Notes under the pieces: generated by a model
Seen by the model: the letters and a program-made list of their open reading frames with translations, nothing else
The model's database searches: none
Told to the model about the DNA's origin: nothing
Shown here: positions 10,598 to 20,505 of the stretch, one piece after another
Layout: every line of letters starts with the position of its first letter
How positions within the stretch are numbered: position 1 is the first letter of the stretch
Program-made: the position numbers and the translations under genes
DNA from: Chrysophaeum taylorii
Lineage: Eukaryota; Sar; Pelagophyceae; Pelagomonadales; Pelagomonadaceae
DNA: 64,000 nucleotides
Assembly (NCBI GenBank): GCA_029834535.1
Contig: JAQMWT010000317.1
Span: forward strand, 248,001-312,000
Direction: 5' to 3'

Positions 10598-11693
10598 GAT
10601 TCTGGTTTTCACTCGGAGAAAACGTCGTTGCGAGGTCGTCCGAAGTCGACCACATTTATATGCTGAGCTTTCACACGCCCCCTCAAAGATACTGCGCTTC
10701 TCGATCGGACGAGCCCCAAACTACAATCCCTCAGCCCCTCCGGGTCTCGAGTGCACGGGTCTCTTCTACCGGGTGCTCCCAGCCCGTTTTCTTGGTCTCG
10801 CAACTTCGGGGGCTCCCATATCTACACGACTTCCCTACATTGGGCCGCAATCAATCCTCCACGTTCGCATCCCCTCTCTTAGTAGTCGGCTCTTGAAAAA
10901 AGACCTGCCACTCCTCGCGTCGGTCTCTTCGGCGGACATTAGTGTATATAATCATCTAAGGGGCGAACGAGGAGGCCTCCAAACGTTTTCTCTGGCGGCG
11001 GCGTTTGGTGGTGTTGAGGCGACATCCCCTCGATGACGAAAAAATATGAGGGTTGTTTTTTTAAAAGTCGAATGCCAATTGGAGGGTGCGGAAATGTGCA
11101 CAAGACGACTTTTATACAAACCCGGGGCAGCAAGAGTGACTGCTAGCAGATTATTATCGCGCGGTGGTAGGTTCGGACGAGGGCTGTGTCTACGACGAGT
11201 GCTGGTTCGACGGATAAAACCCAAACGCAGGTTATCGCGCGGTGGAATTCGAAGGAGAGCTATTTCTACGACGTCGACAAGTGCTGGCTCGACGGATAAA
11301 AATGCCAAGCACGCGGAGCAATATTATCTCGACCGCATCCGCAACGAACGTCGGGTCCACCTCCTACTTGACTATCCTCGAAAAAAAAATAAAGTCGGCG
11401 TGTTTGTTTATCTGTCTCTGCGACAATCTACACCAATTGGCTCGCTCGCTCAACTTTACAGACATACTTTCCTCGATCACCTAAGATCTTAAGAGCTCTC
11501 GAGCGCTCCGGCCGCCGAATTTCGTTGCACTTGGACGTTGTTGTCGTGCGCACATAATATTTTAGCCACCACCACGCTGGGCGCCGCTTCAGAAAGAGAC
11601 GATTCCGCGAAAAATCGAGACCACCTCGAATTTCGACTGAAATGGGTTTCTTCCGGAAGCACCGGAGTGGTGGTTAAACAAAAGGGGGACGGA
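10598..11693. other. intergenic; contains an imperfect ~75-bp direct duplication
   Basis: Between the convergent helicase gene and the acidic/basic gene there is no recognisable gene. Segments 11152-11219 and 11234-11300 are related: both contain TTATCGCGCGGTGG near the start and AGTGCTGG(T/C)TCGACGGATAAAA at the end. They look like a decayed tandem duplication. Confidence 0.45.
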
Positions 11694-12506
11694 CTAGACG
11701 GAATCGTCGCGACGGCGGCGGCGGTGTCTGTCTCGCCTGCGATCGTCATCATCGTCGTCGTCATGGTGTCTGTGGCGACTCTTCTTGGATCGCTTGTGGT
11801 GATGATCACGCTTCTTCTCCTTTGAAGAAGAAACTGCATCTTTGCTGCTCTCCGCCGCTGGCTTACCCTCGTTGTCGTCGTCGTCCTTCTTTCTTTTCTC
11901 TTTGAGCTCGGCAGCTTTGGTTCTGGCCGCCTGGAAGGCCAGCGCCTTGATGTCGGCTTTTAGACCGGGAGGTTCTTTGGTGAGCGCAACTGCCATGCCT
12001 GGCCGCAACTGAGCCATCACGCGCTGCGCGGTTTGCACCTTGGCGAGGAAAAGGTCCTGGCGAGATGGGACGTCGTCGTCCTCCTCCTCATCCTCCTCCT
12101 CGGTTGGCTGCGCTTGCGGGACATAGGGTTTCCCCGGCGTCGCGCCGAGCTCCTTGGCACGATCGACGAGCTTCAACCGAGCAGCCGCGAGATCTACCGA
12201 GACTCGTTCCCTGTACTCCTCGGTTTGCCGGTATTCGTCCACACCCCGCTGCTCCTGCTCGCGCTCCTTGCGCTCGAGCTCCTCCGGCGAGTCGCGGTAG
12301 ATAACCTCCTTCTTCAGCCGGTTCCATAACTTTTTCTTCATTTTCGCGTCGAGGCCCGTTGCCCCGTCCTTCGCCGTCGACCATATCTCGCCCGGCTTGA
12401 ACGTCGCGCTGATGCGGTTCGGGTCCGCGAACGACACGGCCAGCAACGACGCGCCGGTGACCAGCGCGGTCTGCGCGCCCGCCGCCGGAGGGGCCTCGCT
12501 TCCCAT
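11694..12506 (-). CDS. hydrophilic protein with acidic and Arg/Asp/His-rich tail, unknown function
   Basis: A 270-codon ORF from an ATG at 12506; the frame stays open for a few codons upstream without a better ATG. The N-terminal third contains TALVTGASLLAVSFADPNRI. The middle is strongly charged and helical (SPEELERKEREQEQRGVDEY). An acidic EEEDEEEDDD patch precedes a second helical block. The last 60 residues are basic and acidic low complexity (KKRDHHHKRSKKSRHRHH, then Asp and RRRDRHRRRRR runs), as seen in many nuclear RNA-processing proteins. No domain was recognised, so a nuclear or RNA-associated role is only a guess from composition. It is convergent with the helicase gene. Confidence 0.7.
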   Translation of the reverse strand: MGSEAPPAAGAQTALVTGASLLAVSFADPNRISATFKPGEIWSTAKDGATGLDAKMKKKLWNRLKKEVIYRDSPEELERKEREQEQRGVDEYRQTEEYRERVSVDLAAARLKLVDRAKELGATPGKPYVPQAQPTEEEDEEEDDDVPSRQDLFLAKVQTAQRVMAQLRPGMAVALTKEPPGLKADIKALAFQAARTKAAELKEKRKKDDDDNEGKPAAESSKDAVSSSKEKKRDHHHKRSKKSRHRHHDDDDDDDRRRDRHRRRRRDDSV

Positions 12507-13859
12507 CACAAGAAGAAAGCGCACCAGATCCGTTGTGCGTAGAGATCCGTTACGGCAGTTTTTCAGTCGATAGGCTTCTGCAGATTTTTAATTGGGATCG
12601 AAGTCCTGCGATGAACTTGGCGGCAACCTCCCCCCCAATCGCGAACCCAGACGCCCACGACGTCCCGGTCGCACTCTTGCGGCTCCCAGACTTGGATCCG
12701 GCCAGACAACCAGCTTCCTCTCAATGCTCAGCAGTCGGACGGTACCAACGAAGCGAGAAGAACAACAATGTTTGGGAAGACACGCTCTCATCACCCGTGA
12801 GCGTCACGGTGACGGGTGACGCGGTTAGTCGATGCGACCCGCAGCAGAAAAAGAAGTGATGACTCGTTTTTTGAGCGCGAATAAGCGTGCTCCAACACCT
12901 TATGTATATCCCCGCACCGCGCGAGGTAATGCGCGAAGACGCCGAGGGGAGACGACAGCGTAAACTATTACTTTATTAACATCCATTCCACGCCGCCTTC
13001 ATGGCTCCGGGAGGGAAAGCTAGTGCGACACCGCGCGATGTAACCTTCTCCTCCTCCTCCCCCTCCTTCAAAGAGAGACGAGAATAATGGGCAATGCGCA
13101 TTAGAGATCCTCTTCGGCCTCGTAGCGAGTCATTAAGCGTACACGTTTGTTTCCGGGCGTGCGACTCATGAAGAAGATTCGACGATTTGCATTAACCTGT
13201 TCTCGAGTGTCCTTCCGACTTCCGGATGTAATCGAATCTAGAAGGCACACCACCACATCGGCGGCGGCTGCTGCTGCTGCTGCTGCTGACAGCATATAGC
13301 ACAGAGATCTATAGACTAGAGCACTAAAGCACTCGACCACCTGACGCTGATGCTGCTACTACTACTGATGCCTCGAGCTGCTTTCATCCGGGGATAGGTA
13401 TCCTACCGAGGGCTCCAGGGTATCCCAATCAGAAAGTCGCATGCGTGAAGTCCCGGCCAAGGCGCCGTAGGAGCCGCAACTTGAACCCAGCTGGGCCCCT
13501 CTCAACATGCGTCGTCTTGGGAAAAAGGAACTGCCCGTCGAACTTAACCACGGATTTCTCCTCTTGCTGTGCCATGATGAGCGAAATCCCGTCCACTTTG
13601 ACAAGATCAAAGAGGCTTATCCAGCATAATCGGCCCAGGGCGGTCGCGACGTCGCCCTGGAGCTAAAACAGCGCTCATTCAGACCGCTGATACACCGCGC
13701 GGAGCTTCTGCAGGTGGGTCGACAGCGGGAAGCTCTAGTTGGGCACAACGGATTTGAACGTGTGACAAAATAAGGCGGAGCTATTTCAGATCGAGATCAC
13801 CAAGGGCGCCAAAATCTTCCAAAGCGGTAGAGGCGAGCGCAATAAAAATTCGGGGTTCA
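12507..13859. other. intergenic
   Basis: No recognisable gene. A CTG/GCT trinucleotide run (13263-13289) is present. The stretch nearest 12507 should hold the promoter of the minus-strand gene. Confidence 0.35.
13263..13289. repeat. (GCT)n trinucleotide run
   Basis: About eight to nine uninterrupted GCT/CTG units in noncoding sequence; a simple microsatellite. Confidence 0.8.
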
Positions 13860-14740
13860 TGGCAGTCCACGAAGACTTATTATGCCCACGTAGCAGGGCT
13901 TGCGCTAGGCCCTGCTCGTTCAGCTCGCCCAATAATAGCGTTAAGCCCACGCCGTGTTGGCGAACTCATACGGTTTGAGCTCACCTTGCCGCGATCTTGT
14001 GGCGCTGCAAATCGCTCTATCATCGATGAGCGGAGGAGCCACCACGCCCGTCGTCGCGAAGGCCATTGCTTTTGGCGAGGTCTTTCGATTTGATATCGCG
14101 CAGTCGTTTCCGAGCCGCGTTAGCAGGCGCATAGGTCCCTGATTTATTTGCGAGGTGCTTTAGGTTGAACTCCCCCAACCACGACCGAAACGCGTGGGCG
14201 ATATCTTCGAAGAATCGAGGTACCTCGACGCCCGACGTCGCGAAGCCCCGTGCGGTATTTGCGAGTTCCTGCAAGTGGCACTCGCGCAGCCATGAAGGAG
14301 CCGTGTACACAATCGCGTCGAAGTGCACCTTGACGCTTGCCTTTGCGAAAGCCAGCGTGCTTGTTGGCGAGTGCAGGGCCGTGGGCGTTGAACTCGCAAA
14401 GCCGCGACCGAGCTTCATCAGCGATGACGTTGAAGAGCTCGGGCCTTTCGACGCAGCTGTCACATAGGCCCACACTGCGTTTGCGGAATTTTGAGAGTCG
14501 AAGACGCCGAGTATCGTCCCAGGGTAACCGCTAAGCCCTTTAGTCTACTTCTGGTCAGGTTGCGAAGGGCCACGCCAAATTCGCGAGATTTCGCACGTCC
14601 AACTCGCCCAGCAGCAACCGAGCCGCATTAACGATCGCGTCGAAGAGCCGAGGGGCCTCATTGGCCGCCGCCTCAACACTGCAGTACTGGCTTTCATTGC
14701 GGAACCGTTACAACGCCGCCACGTCAGCAAGATAAAGCCC
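13860..14740 (-). pseudogene. broken NTAWA-repeat (OPR-like) protein gene
   Basis: The minus strand carries at least four degenerate repeats of about 35-40 residues: APRLFDAIVNAARLLLGELD followed by VRNLANLAWPFAT (14560-14680), CEFN...LANKHAGF (~14350), WLRECHLQELANTARGFATS (~14250), WLGEFNLKHLANKSG (~14160) and ELKPYEFANTAWA (~13950). This is the 'L(N/D)xQxLANTAWAFA' type repeat that occurs in algal octotricopeptide-like and RAP-type organelle RNA-binding proteins (family knowledge). Successive repeats lie in different frames and stops intervene. I take it as a decayed copy of such a gene. Function in life would be organelle RNA binding, by inference. Confidence 0.6.
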
Positions 14741-15069
14741 GAGCGAAAGGGGCTCGATCGACGGCTATTGGTCCCCCCTCGAGTGCGGTGACCCGTCGGG
14801 GACCGTAGAAGTTGGCTGGAATGCGCTGTAATCGGTCACTCGGGTTGGCCGTCCTCGCGGGTATTCCGCTGGGGTCTGATTTTTTTTGCGGAACGGTATA
14901 GTGTTACGAGTTAGGGAGTAACTGCCCGGGGATTTTTGCATTTTGACGATTCCGACACGAGGATTCCGTGTTTGGCCTCGCTTTTCCGAAACCACACGGC
15001 TGTCGGTGGGGTATGGCAATCTGAAGTTGGGGATGAACTCGCGCACTAGCTATAGCTAGTTCCTGAAGT
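14741..15069. other. intergenic
   Basis: No gene or clear repeat seen. Confidence 0.35.
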
Positions 15070-15513
15070 TCATGGCGCTTGAAAGGTCGCCCAGGGGCGG
15101 TCGGGGGTGGTCAAGAGTGCGGGAGCACTCGACGCCACCGCCGATCTTGAAGTAGGAGCTTTTTTCTTCTTATCGGTGGTGGCGGCCGTCGCGGCAACGG
15201 CGGGATTGAATTTGATTTTGAGCTTTTTGGGGATCCAGGCAAGGATGATCTTTCGTTTGTGTTGCTTTTCGATGGCGTGCACGAGGGCGACCTCGGCGTT
15301 GTCGGCGTTGCGGTAGGTGATGTCGAATTTCTCGCAGGCTTCCTTGAGGTTGGGGGTGTTGGCGTTCTTGATTGACGAGATCTCGTCTTTGTACGTGATA
15401 AAATTTATGCCCTCCGGCAAGTTCACCGGCCCGCCAATGTGCTGCAGGCCAGCCGACGTCAGCCGCGCGCCGGCCTCGATGGCTTCGGCCTCGTCCTCAG
15501 AAGGGGCTTCCAT
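15070..15513 (-). CDS. small hypothetical protein with basic tail
   Basis: An ORF of 147 codons from the ATG at 15513 (MEAPSEDEAEAIEAG); the frame is open further upstream to 15615 with only a GTG, so a 5' exon could exist. The central part (NLPEGINFITYKDEISSIKN, then LKEACEKFDITYRNADNAEV) looks like a folded domain. The tail has a run of Lys and Ala/Ser-rich sequence (KKLKIKF, DKKKKAPTSRS). The family is not recognised. It lies between repeat-rich stretches, so an origin in a mobile element is possible. Confidence 0.45.
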   Translation of the reverse strand: MEAPSEDEAEAIEAGARLTSAGLQHIGGPVNLPEGINFITYKDEISSIKNANTPNLKEACEKFDITYRNADNAEVALVHAIEKQHKRKIILAWIPKKLKIKFNPAVAATAATTDKKKKAPTSRSAVASSAPALLTTPDRPWATFQAP

Positions 15514-15879
15514 GTCGGGTCCACGAGCGCCGACAAGTCGATCCCGCCCACGAATCCCGCCGCCAAGCCAGCCTTCCGCTTCGACGCGCTCCGCTCCTCC
15601 ACTCGAGTCAACCACAGCGGCCGTGGTTGCATTTTATATAGGTCACCACTGCTCGACTACCGTCTTCAGCGCCGCCGACACTCCCGCCCAGTCGTACGAC
15701 CGCCACCGCTGCCAGCCTGGCGAGAGAGGTCGTCTCGGCCCGCGTCGGCTTCGCGTGCGCAGGCTGCACCCCGCCGCGAGCATGCCCTTGTGTCTTTTCG
15801 TTGCGGTGGCTCAGTAGTAGGGAAAAACAGCTGTGCCCTAAGCAGTCGACCTCGTAAAAAAAGCCAGCATCAGGAATTC

Positions 15880-16000
15880 ACCAAGCTCACTTCATCAGGT
15901 TCACTGAACTTGGTTCACTTCACTTCACTGCACTTCACCGAATCCGAAATCCCATGTTCACCTCATCTTCATTCATTTGTCTGACGGCCTGACCCTAATG
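15880..16000. repeat. TTCACTTCAC word array, copy 1 (left side)
   Basis: The sequence is dominated by GGTTCACT, TTCACTTCAC and CTTCACC words at short, irregular spacing. The same words recur at 16495-16605 and at 63820-64000. They may be subterminal repeats of a small DNA element enclosing about 15880-16605. Confidence 0.6.
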
Positions 16001-16131
16001 AGCGAAAGTGGAGCCGCGCTTCCTGGAGGTGGGGGAACATGTTGATGATTAGGAGGAAACGCGGAACAGAATGAGGAGCACAAAAAAGAGCCGATGTCGA
16101 TGCTGACGCCGAACACGCCCAGCAAAACTGG

Positions 16132-16353
16132 ATGAAAAACCAGGGAAGCGTGTTGCTCGGCGCGGACGAGACGGACAAAGTTGCCCTACTGCGGATGAAG
16201 AAGAATTTTATTGCGGCGGCTCGGATCAAGCATAGCGACCTAGCCGAGACCGAGGTCAAAGCCGCCGGAAGCACCATTCCCGAAGACTCTGCGGAGATGG
16301 GACCTGATGAGGAAGGACAAGACGAAGATGCCGAGGTCGTTCACATCGCCTAA
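16132..16353 (+). CDS. small acidic hypothetical protein between two word arrays
   Basis: A 73-codon ORF (MKNQGSVLLGADETDKVALL at the start; acidic end EEGQDEDAEVVHIA). The frame stays open about 45 codons upstream of the ATG. Composition looks protein-like rather than random, but there is no recognised domain. It sits between two TTCACTTCAC arrays and could be a fragment captured in, or belonging to, a small mobile element. Confidence 0.3.
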   Translation: MKNQGSVLLGADETDKVALLRMKKNFIAAARIKHSDLAETEVKAAGSTIPEDSAEMGPDEEGQDEDAEVVHIA

Positions 16354-16489
16354 GGCACGGAATACAGAACACCATCCATTGTGAATTCTCCTTCGCCCCG
16401 AATCGCGAATGAAGCTGAGAGCACTAGACCTGGGAAATAGTGGGCCGCGGGCACGGAATTGACGGGGCCGGCAGAGGTTAAACAAAAAA

Positions 16490-16625
16490 AAGTGACGTTC
16501 ACTTCACCAACGTTCACTTTAGCCACGTACGTAGGGCGACGTGTTCACTTCAAATCACTTCACCAGAATTGCGTGGTGAAGTAGTTCATGTTCACTTGCT
16601 AAAGTGACTTCCCAACGTTGAAAAA
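16490..16625. repeat. TTCACTTCAC word array, copy 2 (right side)
   Basis: Contains GTTCACTTCACC, GTTCACTTCAAATCACTTCACC, the inverse GTGGTGAAGT, and TGTTCACTTGC. It faces the array at 15880-16000 across ~500 bp. Confidence 0.6.
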
Positions 16626-16899
16626 ACCCTCGTCACGAAGTGCGATCAGTGAAGCGCCCAACCGTCGATGCTTGTAGAGGAAGAGTGACCAAACTCGCCG
16701 GGTTGACACATATTCTTGTCATGGTAAGCGGCGCCGCGGCGCGCGAATTTGTATGTGTCGCGTTGCCGGCGGTGTTTGGGGTCTGTCCGAATTGAGGATG
16801 CTGTGCTCTTTTCTGGCCGAGCGCCGGGCGAGATTTCGACCCCCCTCGGCGAGAAAAAAATCGGGACCGTGGGGTTAGCCGGACTTTTCTCGCCGGGGG

Positions 16900-18030
16900 T
16901 GTGTCGGTTTCTCTCCGGCGCCGGCCGCTGATTCATTCGCACGAGCGTACTGTGACTGCGCCCTCGACGCAGGTCCTCCAATCAAAGGTGCTCCTGGATG
17001 CGTTCGAAGGCCTCAACGTCAAGTTGAATGGCGCACTCCAAGGCATCCCCTTCTGCGTGAAGCCCGGTCGCAAATTCCGGGAGAACCACCCGAAGAGCAC
17101 CTGGTACGAGGTCCTCCAGCTCGAGCCGGAGGTCTTCGACGAGGCCTTCGAGGCGCTTGGCAACAGGAAGACGCAGCTGGCGCGGTGTAAAATCTATCAA
17201 CAGCTTGGAGACGCACTCTGACCGCCAACCTTTCGGCAAGAACAATGAGAATAACTCGGTCATTACCTGGTTTACCTACCACTCCCCGCTTGACCCCGAC
17301 GCCACTGTCAAGGCCTACCACGACCGGAAGCACCCCTTCAAGCTGGAATTCCCGCCCGCCCTAAAAGAGCACCTCCGCGGCGTAGAATCCAAGTCGCCGG
17401 CCAAAAAGCGCCGCTCGTCGAGCCAGCAATTCGAGGCTCCAATATCACCCTCTACGGACAGAAGACACCGACCAGCACGGCGGTCGACGCGGATGCTGTC
17501 GGGGCTGACGCGGCCGTTGTCGCACGGGCCACCGCGATGGCCCACGCTGCTGCCAACGTCACCAAGGTCGACGCCATGCCCTTGCCCCGCTCGCCTCCTC
17601 ACGTCACCAAGGTCGACGCCGCGACCTCGCCCCGCCCACCTCCCGAGAGCCTACAGAGCAAGCGCGCTCGGAAGTTCGGCACGCCATCGTCGTCAACCCC
17701 GAAGATACCTCTTCTGAGCTAGAGGGCAAGGAGTGGGCCGCGCTCTACGCCCTTGTCAAGCGCGCTCTGCGCACCGAGGACGGCGTTGGCACTGTCCAGA
17801 TTCCCCAGATCTACTCTCTCGGCAAGCATGGCCTTCAGCTCGTCCTCGTTCCCAAGAAGGAGATTGAAGACTTGGCGCACATGTCGGACCGACAGCGGCG
17901 TGAGAAGGCGCGGGGCCTTGAGACCATCCTCACGCTCTATTGCGGCGACGTCTCAACCGGCCTCGTGCTCACCGGCAAGCGCGATATCGAGGGCGCCGCA
18001 AGCAGGAGTCGATCTTCAAAGCCCTGAAAG
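16900..18030 (+). pseudogene. broken gene of unrecognised family
   Basis: Coding-looking sequence continues on the plus strand through at least four successive blocks in shifting frames: around 16980-17220 (GALQGIPFCVKPGRKFRENH, ENHPKSTWYEVLQLEPEVFD), 17220-17450 (NNENNSVITWFTYHSPLDPD), 17430-17640 (Ala/Val-rich with two VTKVDA repeats) and 17660-18028 (NPEDTSSELEGKEWAALYAL, VQIPQIYSLGKHGLQLVLVP). No splice signals join all four, so I read it as a decayed gene. I do not recognise the family. An LTR-retroelement relic lies just downstream (18.4-18.6 kb), so this may be host or element sequence. Confidence 0.45.
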
Positions 18031-18139
18031 TCAGAGGCCGACAGGATCTCCAGGCTATCAGGGCCTCTCGCCGCCAGCGTCGGGCGCGCAGACCCGACGC
18101 CAATAAGCCTAACACGTCATGGAGGCCGGAGGCATGGTC

Positions 18140-18300
18140 GGAGAGGGGTTAGGAGTAAACTCAAAGCTTCAAGGGGAGATAAAAGCAGCTCAGGATGGCG
18201 GGGGTCCGAGCGTTGAGCGGAAAGGAGGGCTGGGTTGAGTGGAAGGAAGGACGTTAGCGCGAGCCGTTTGTAGGGGACGGCCAAGCGTCGAAGAGGGTTA
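18140..18300 (+). repeat. dispersed repeat family B, copy 1
   Basis: AGGAGTAAACTCAAAGCTT followed by AAAGCAGCTCAGGATGGCGG and GGCCAAGCGTCGAAGAGGG. Related blocks occur at 41660-41800 and 60885-60990, with the core AAAGCAGCTTAGATTGGCGG kept in all three. Confidence 0.7.
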
Positions 18301-18414
18301 GGAACTTGAGCGGACGAGTTTTTCCAGCGTGAGCTGTCCCTAAGCCGCCGAAAAATGTGCTTTGAAACAGCCGTGTCAAACAGCCGTATTATTATGTATC
18401 GTCACACACTTGTA

Positions 18415-18640
18415 TATATATTTTTTTATGGATAGCAACTCCCAGGCTCGAAGAGCCAGAATGGATGCGCGCAGAGGGAAACAAGGATGAAGCAACATCG
18501 GAAAGAAGAGCAGTAGAAGTAAGAAGAAGGGAGCTTATATCCTTATTATAATTGTGGTTTGCAACTCCCAGTCGATCCCAGGCTCAAAAGAGCCGGAATA
18601 CATGAACTGGTATCAGAGCGTCGACTACTAAGAGGGGGTG
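18415..18640 (+). mobile_element. LTR-retroelement relic: LTR end plus initiator-Met-type primer-binding site
   Basis: Two related blocks, GCAACTCCCAGGCTCGAAGAGCC (18437) and CAACTCCCAGTC...CAGGCTCAAAAGAGCC (18561), precede TGGTATCAGAGC at 18610-18621. That word is the complement of the 3' end of initiator Met-tRNA and is the usual primer-binding site of many plant and algal Copia-type elements (established knowledge). The internal region begins GTCGACTACTAAGAGGGGG. The CAACTCCCAG block also occurs alone at 51888-51910, as a probable LTR scrap. The element is broken: no gag or pol is seen. Confidence 0.6.
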
Positions 18641-19038
18641 GGGTGCGAAAGGGAGCACGCGTGGCGTTCAGGAGATAAAGGGCTGTGTGGAGACGTAAGT
18701 GATCCCTGGAAAGCAGGGTCAGAGGCCGACGTCGTCGCCGAGCCGCGGGGCAGGCAAAGAGAGGATGGGCCCCGCCCGCAGGTCGCACGTGCGCATCCGC
18801 CGGACGTATGTGCGACGAAGTGAGACGTCCTGTTGGGCGCGGGCGGCCTGGGTGGCGCTGCCCGTGGCGGCAGCAACATGGCTGAGGGCGGTGAGGGCAA
18901 AGCGCGCCCGGCCCGTTTTGAGTAGGCACCAAGTTAGAAGTTTCGGACGCGACCCCCAATCGGTTCGAGGCTGTCGTCGTCTAATAAAATACCCTAGTTG
19001 AAGTTTCTATGTTGCTAACCCTCTGACGTATCACAGCG
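18641..19038. other. intergenic; 5' region of plastid L29 gene
   Basis: No gene seen. A TTGCTAACCCTCTGACGTATCACAG stretch ends just before the L29 ATG (19014-19036). It resembles a branch point and 3' splice site, so the 5' UTR may contain an intron. Confidence 0.35.
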
Positions 19039-19410
19039 ATGTCGCGGTTGTTAATATGGGTCGCTTTGACGTTGTCGGCATCGGCGTTCACCTTGAGCGG
19101 TCCAGGTTTTGCGCATCGAAGGCTGGCTGCGGCCGAGATCAACTACGCGGACATGACTGTCGAGGCGCTCGAGGAGGAGCTTCGGAGCGCACATAAAAAG
19201 ATGTTCGAGATGCGCTTGGACCGACAGCAGTCCAAGCGCAAGGACTTCAAGTCCTCCGAGTACCGCAAACTCAAGAAGAAAATCGCGCAGATCATGTGAG
19301 TTTTGCCCGTGCCGATGTGATAGTTCCGCAGGCCCATCTTCGAGAGCAAGAACATGCCTGTCGACGAAGGAGATGAACCCAAAGCTGAACCCGGGACGGA
19401 AGACAAGTAG
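19039..19410 (+). CDS. rpl29: plastid ribosomal protein L29 (uL29), nuclear-encoded
   Basis: Two exons, 19039-19295 and 19332-19410, joined across a 36-nt GT-AG intron (19296-19331), give 111 residues. The N-terminus (MSRLLIWVALTLSASAFTLS) is a signal peptide with the ASAF motif used for secondary plastids. The L29 fold follows: MTVEALEEELRSAHKKMFEM, then RKLKKKIAQIM, continuing PIFESKN in exon 2. The intron begins inside the last Met codon, so unspliced RNA hits TGA immediately. Function: large-subunit protein near the peptide exit tunnel of the plastid ribosome (family knowledge). The acidic C-terminal tail (DEGDEPKAEPGTEDK) is an extension. The intron is very short but its removal restores a typical L29 C-terminus. 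Confidence 0.82.
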
Positions 19411-20505
19411 ATGCCGGCATCTGGCGCGCGTTAGTTTACGGTCTCATGGGCTGATCTGATCTGTCGCGTCTCTCCTAGACTGCGCACATGAACCACCTGG
19501 AACGGGCAGGACGGACGGGCGATGCTTCAGTCCGTGAGGCACGCACACCAGAGCGCAACTAGCGCCTTTTCAGTATTAGGGTCTCGTTGGTGCGCCCATT
19601 GGCACGTAGTGTGCTGGAGTGTGCCAGCCAAACAGCTCTCCAAGTTCTCGGACGGGCTCGGTGACGTGTCGTCGAGGATTGGCTGAGGTGTCTTTGCGGT
19701 GACTTTTAAGGGTACGCGTGTAACCGAGGTGTATTAGCGAGGGGTTGCCTCCGAGGCCATGGGTAAGCAGGGGCCTCTTCGCGCGAACCTCATGACACTT
19801 TGCCTCGGATGCAAGCCCTGTGAGCCGCACCAGACATCCGCAAGGCTCACGAGAAGATGCCTGCGAAGAACTAGCTAGCTAGCGCGACAAGAGCCAATTC
19901 AGCCGGTGAAGCCCCCTCCTCATTTGCACTTCTGGGGTCTCTCGCGACACCTGCCCCAGTTCACGACTCGCTCTCTACAACGTTTGTAGTCCTCGACTGA
20001 CTCTTCGCTCCCCACCCCATGCCCGCTCGCTTCCGACTCGCCCCCCATGTCGTCAGGGCTAAACGAAATTGCCACGGCACAAGAGGAGGGAGATGAGGTA
20101 AGGTGGGTCGTCTGATAAGTCGAGGACGATGGCAACAACCTCGGGGACGCCGCACACTCGTAAGTCTAAAAGCCGACGATCCTCGAAACAAAAGGTGCGG
20201 TGTCGCGCGCGCCAGTTTAAAGAGCCGCGGTGCAGCTGGAGACGCCGTGGTACTCAAGCTTGCTGCCAGCATTCCTTTCGCACGTGTGCGACTTGAGTGG
20301 GAGCCTCAGCTGCGACGACCAGTCACAGACCATGTGCGTTTGCGTCGCGACTCGTCGAGAGCTCGCGCGCAGGGGGCAAAAGCCGGCGCCGTTCCTCTAC
20401 AACGACGACGAAGACGTGCGTTCGTCGCGGTCCGACATAGGAAGTGACAACGCGCTCGCATCAGTTGATGACGCGGCTCCCGATCCGGTTGCCCTCGCCG
20501 CGGCG
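19411..20505. other. intergenic or 5' exons of the CAP-domain gene
   Basis: No certain gene. The plus frame around 20340-20510 (TRRELARRGQKPAPFLYNDD, then DEDVRSSRSDIGSDNALAS) looks coding and may be an upstream exon of the CAP gene, but I could not place a splice junction that keeps frame. Confidence 0.35.

Noticed and set aside
13941-14142. Small intact ORFs on both strands
   Set aside because: They are fragments of the broken NTAWA-repeat gene or its complement.
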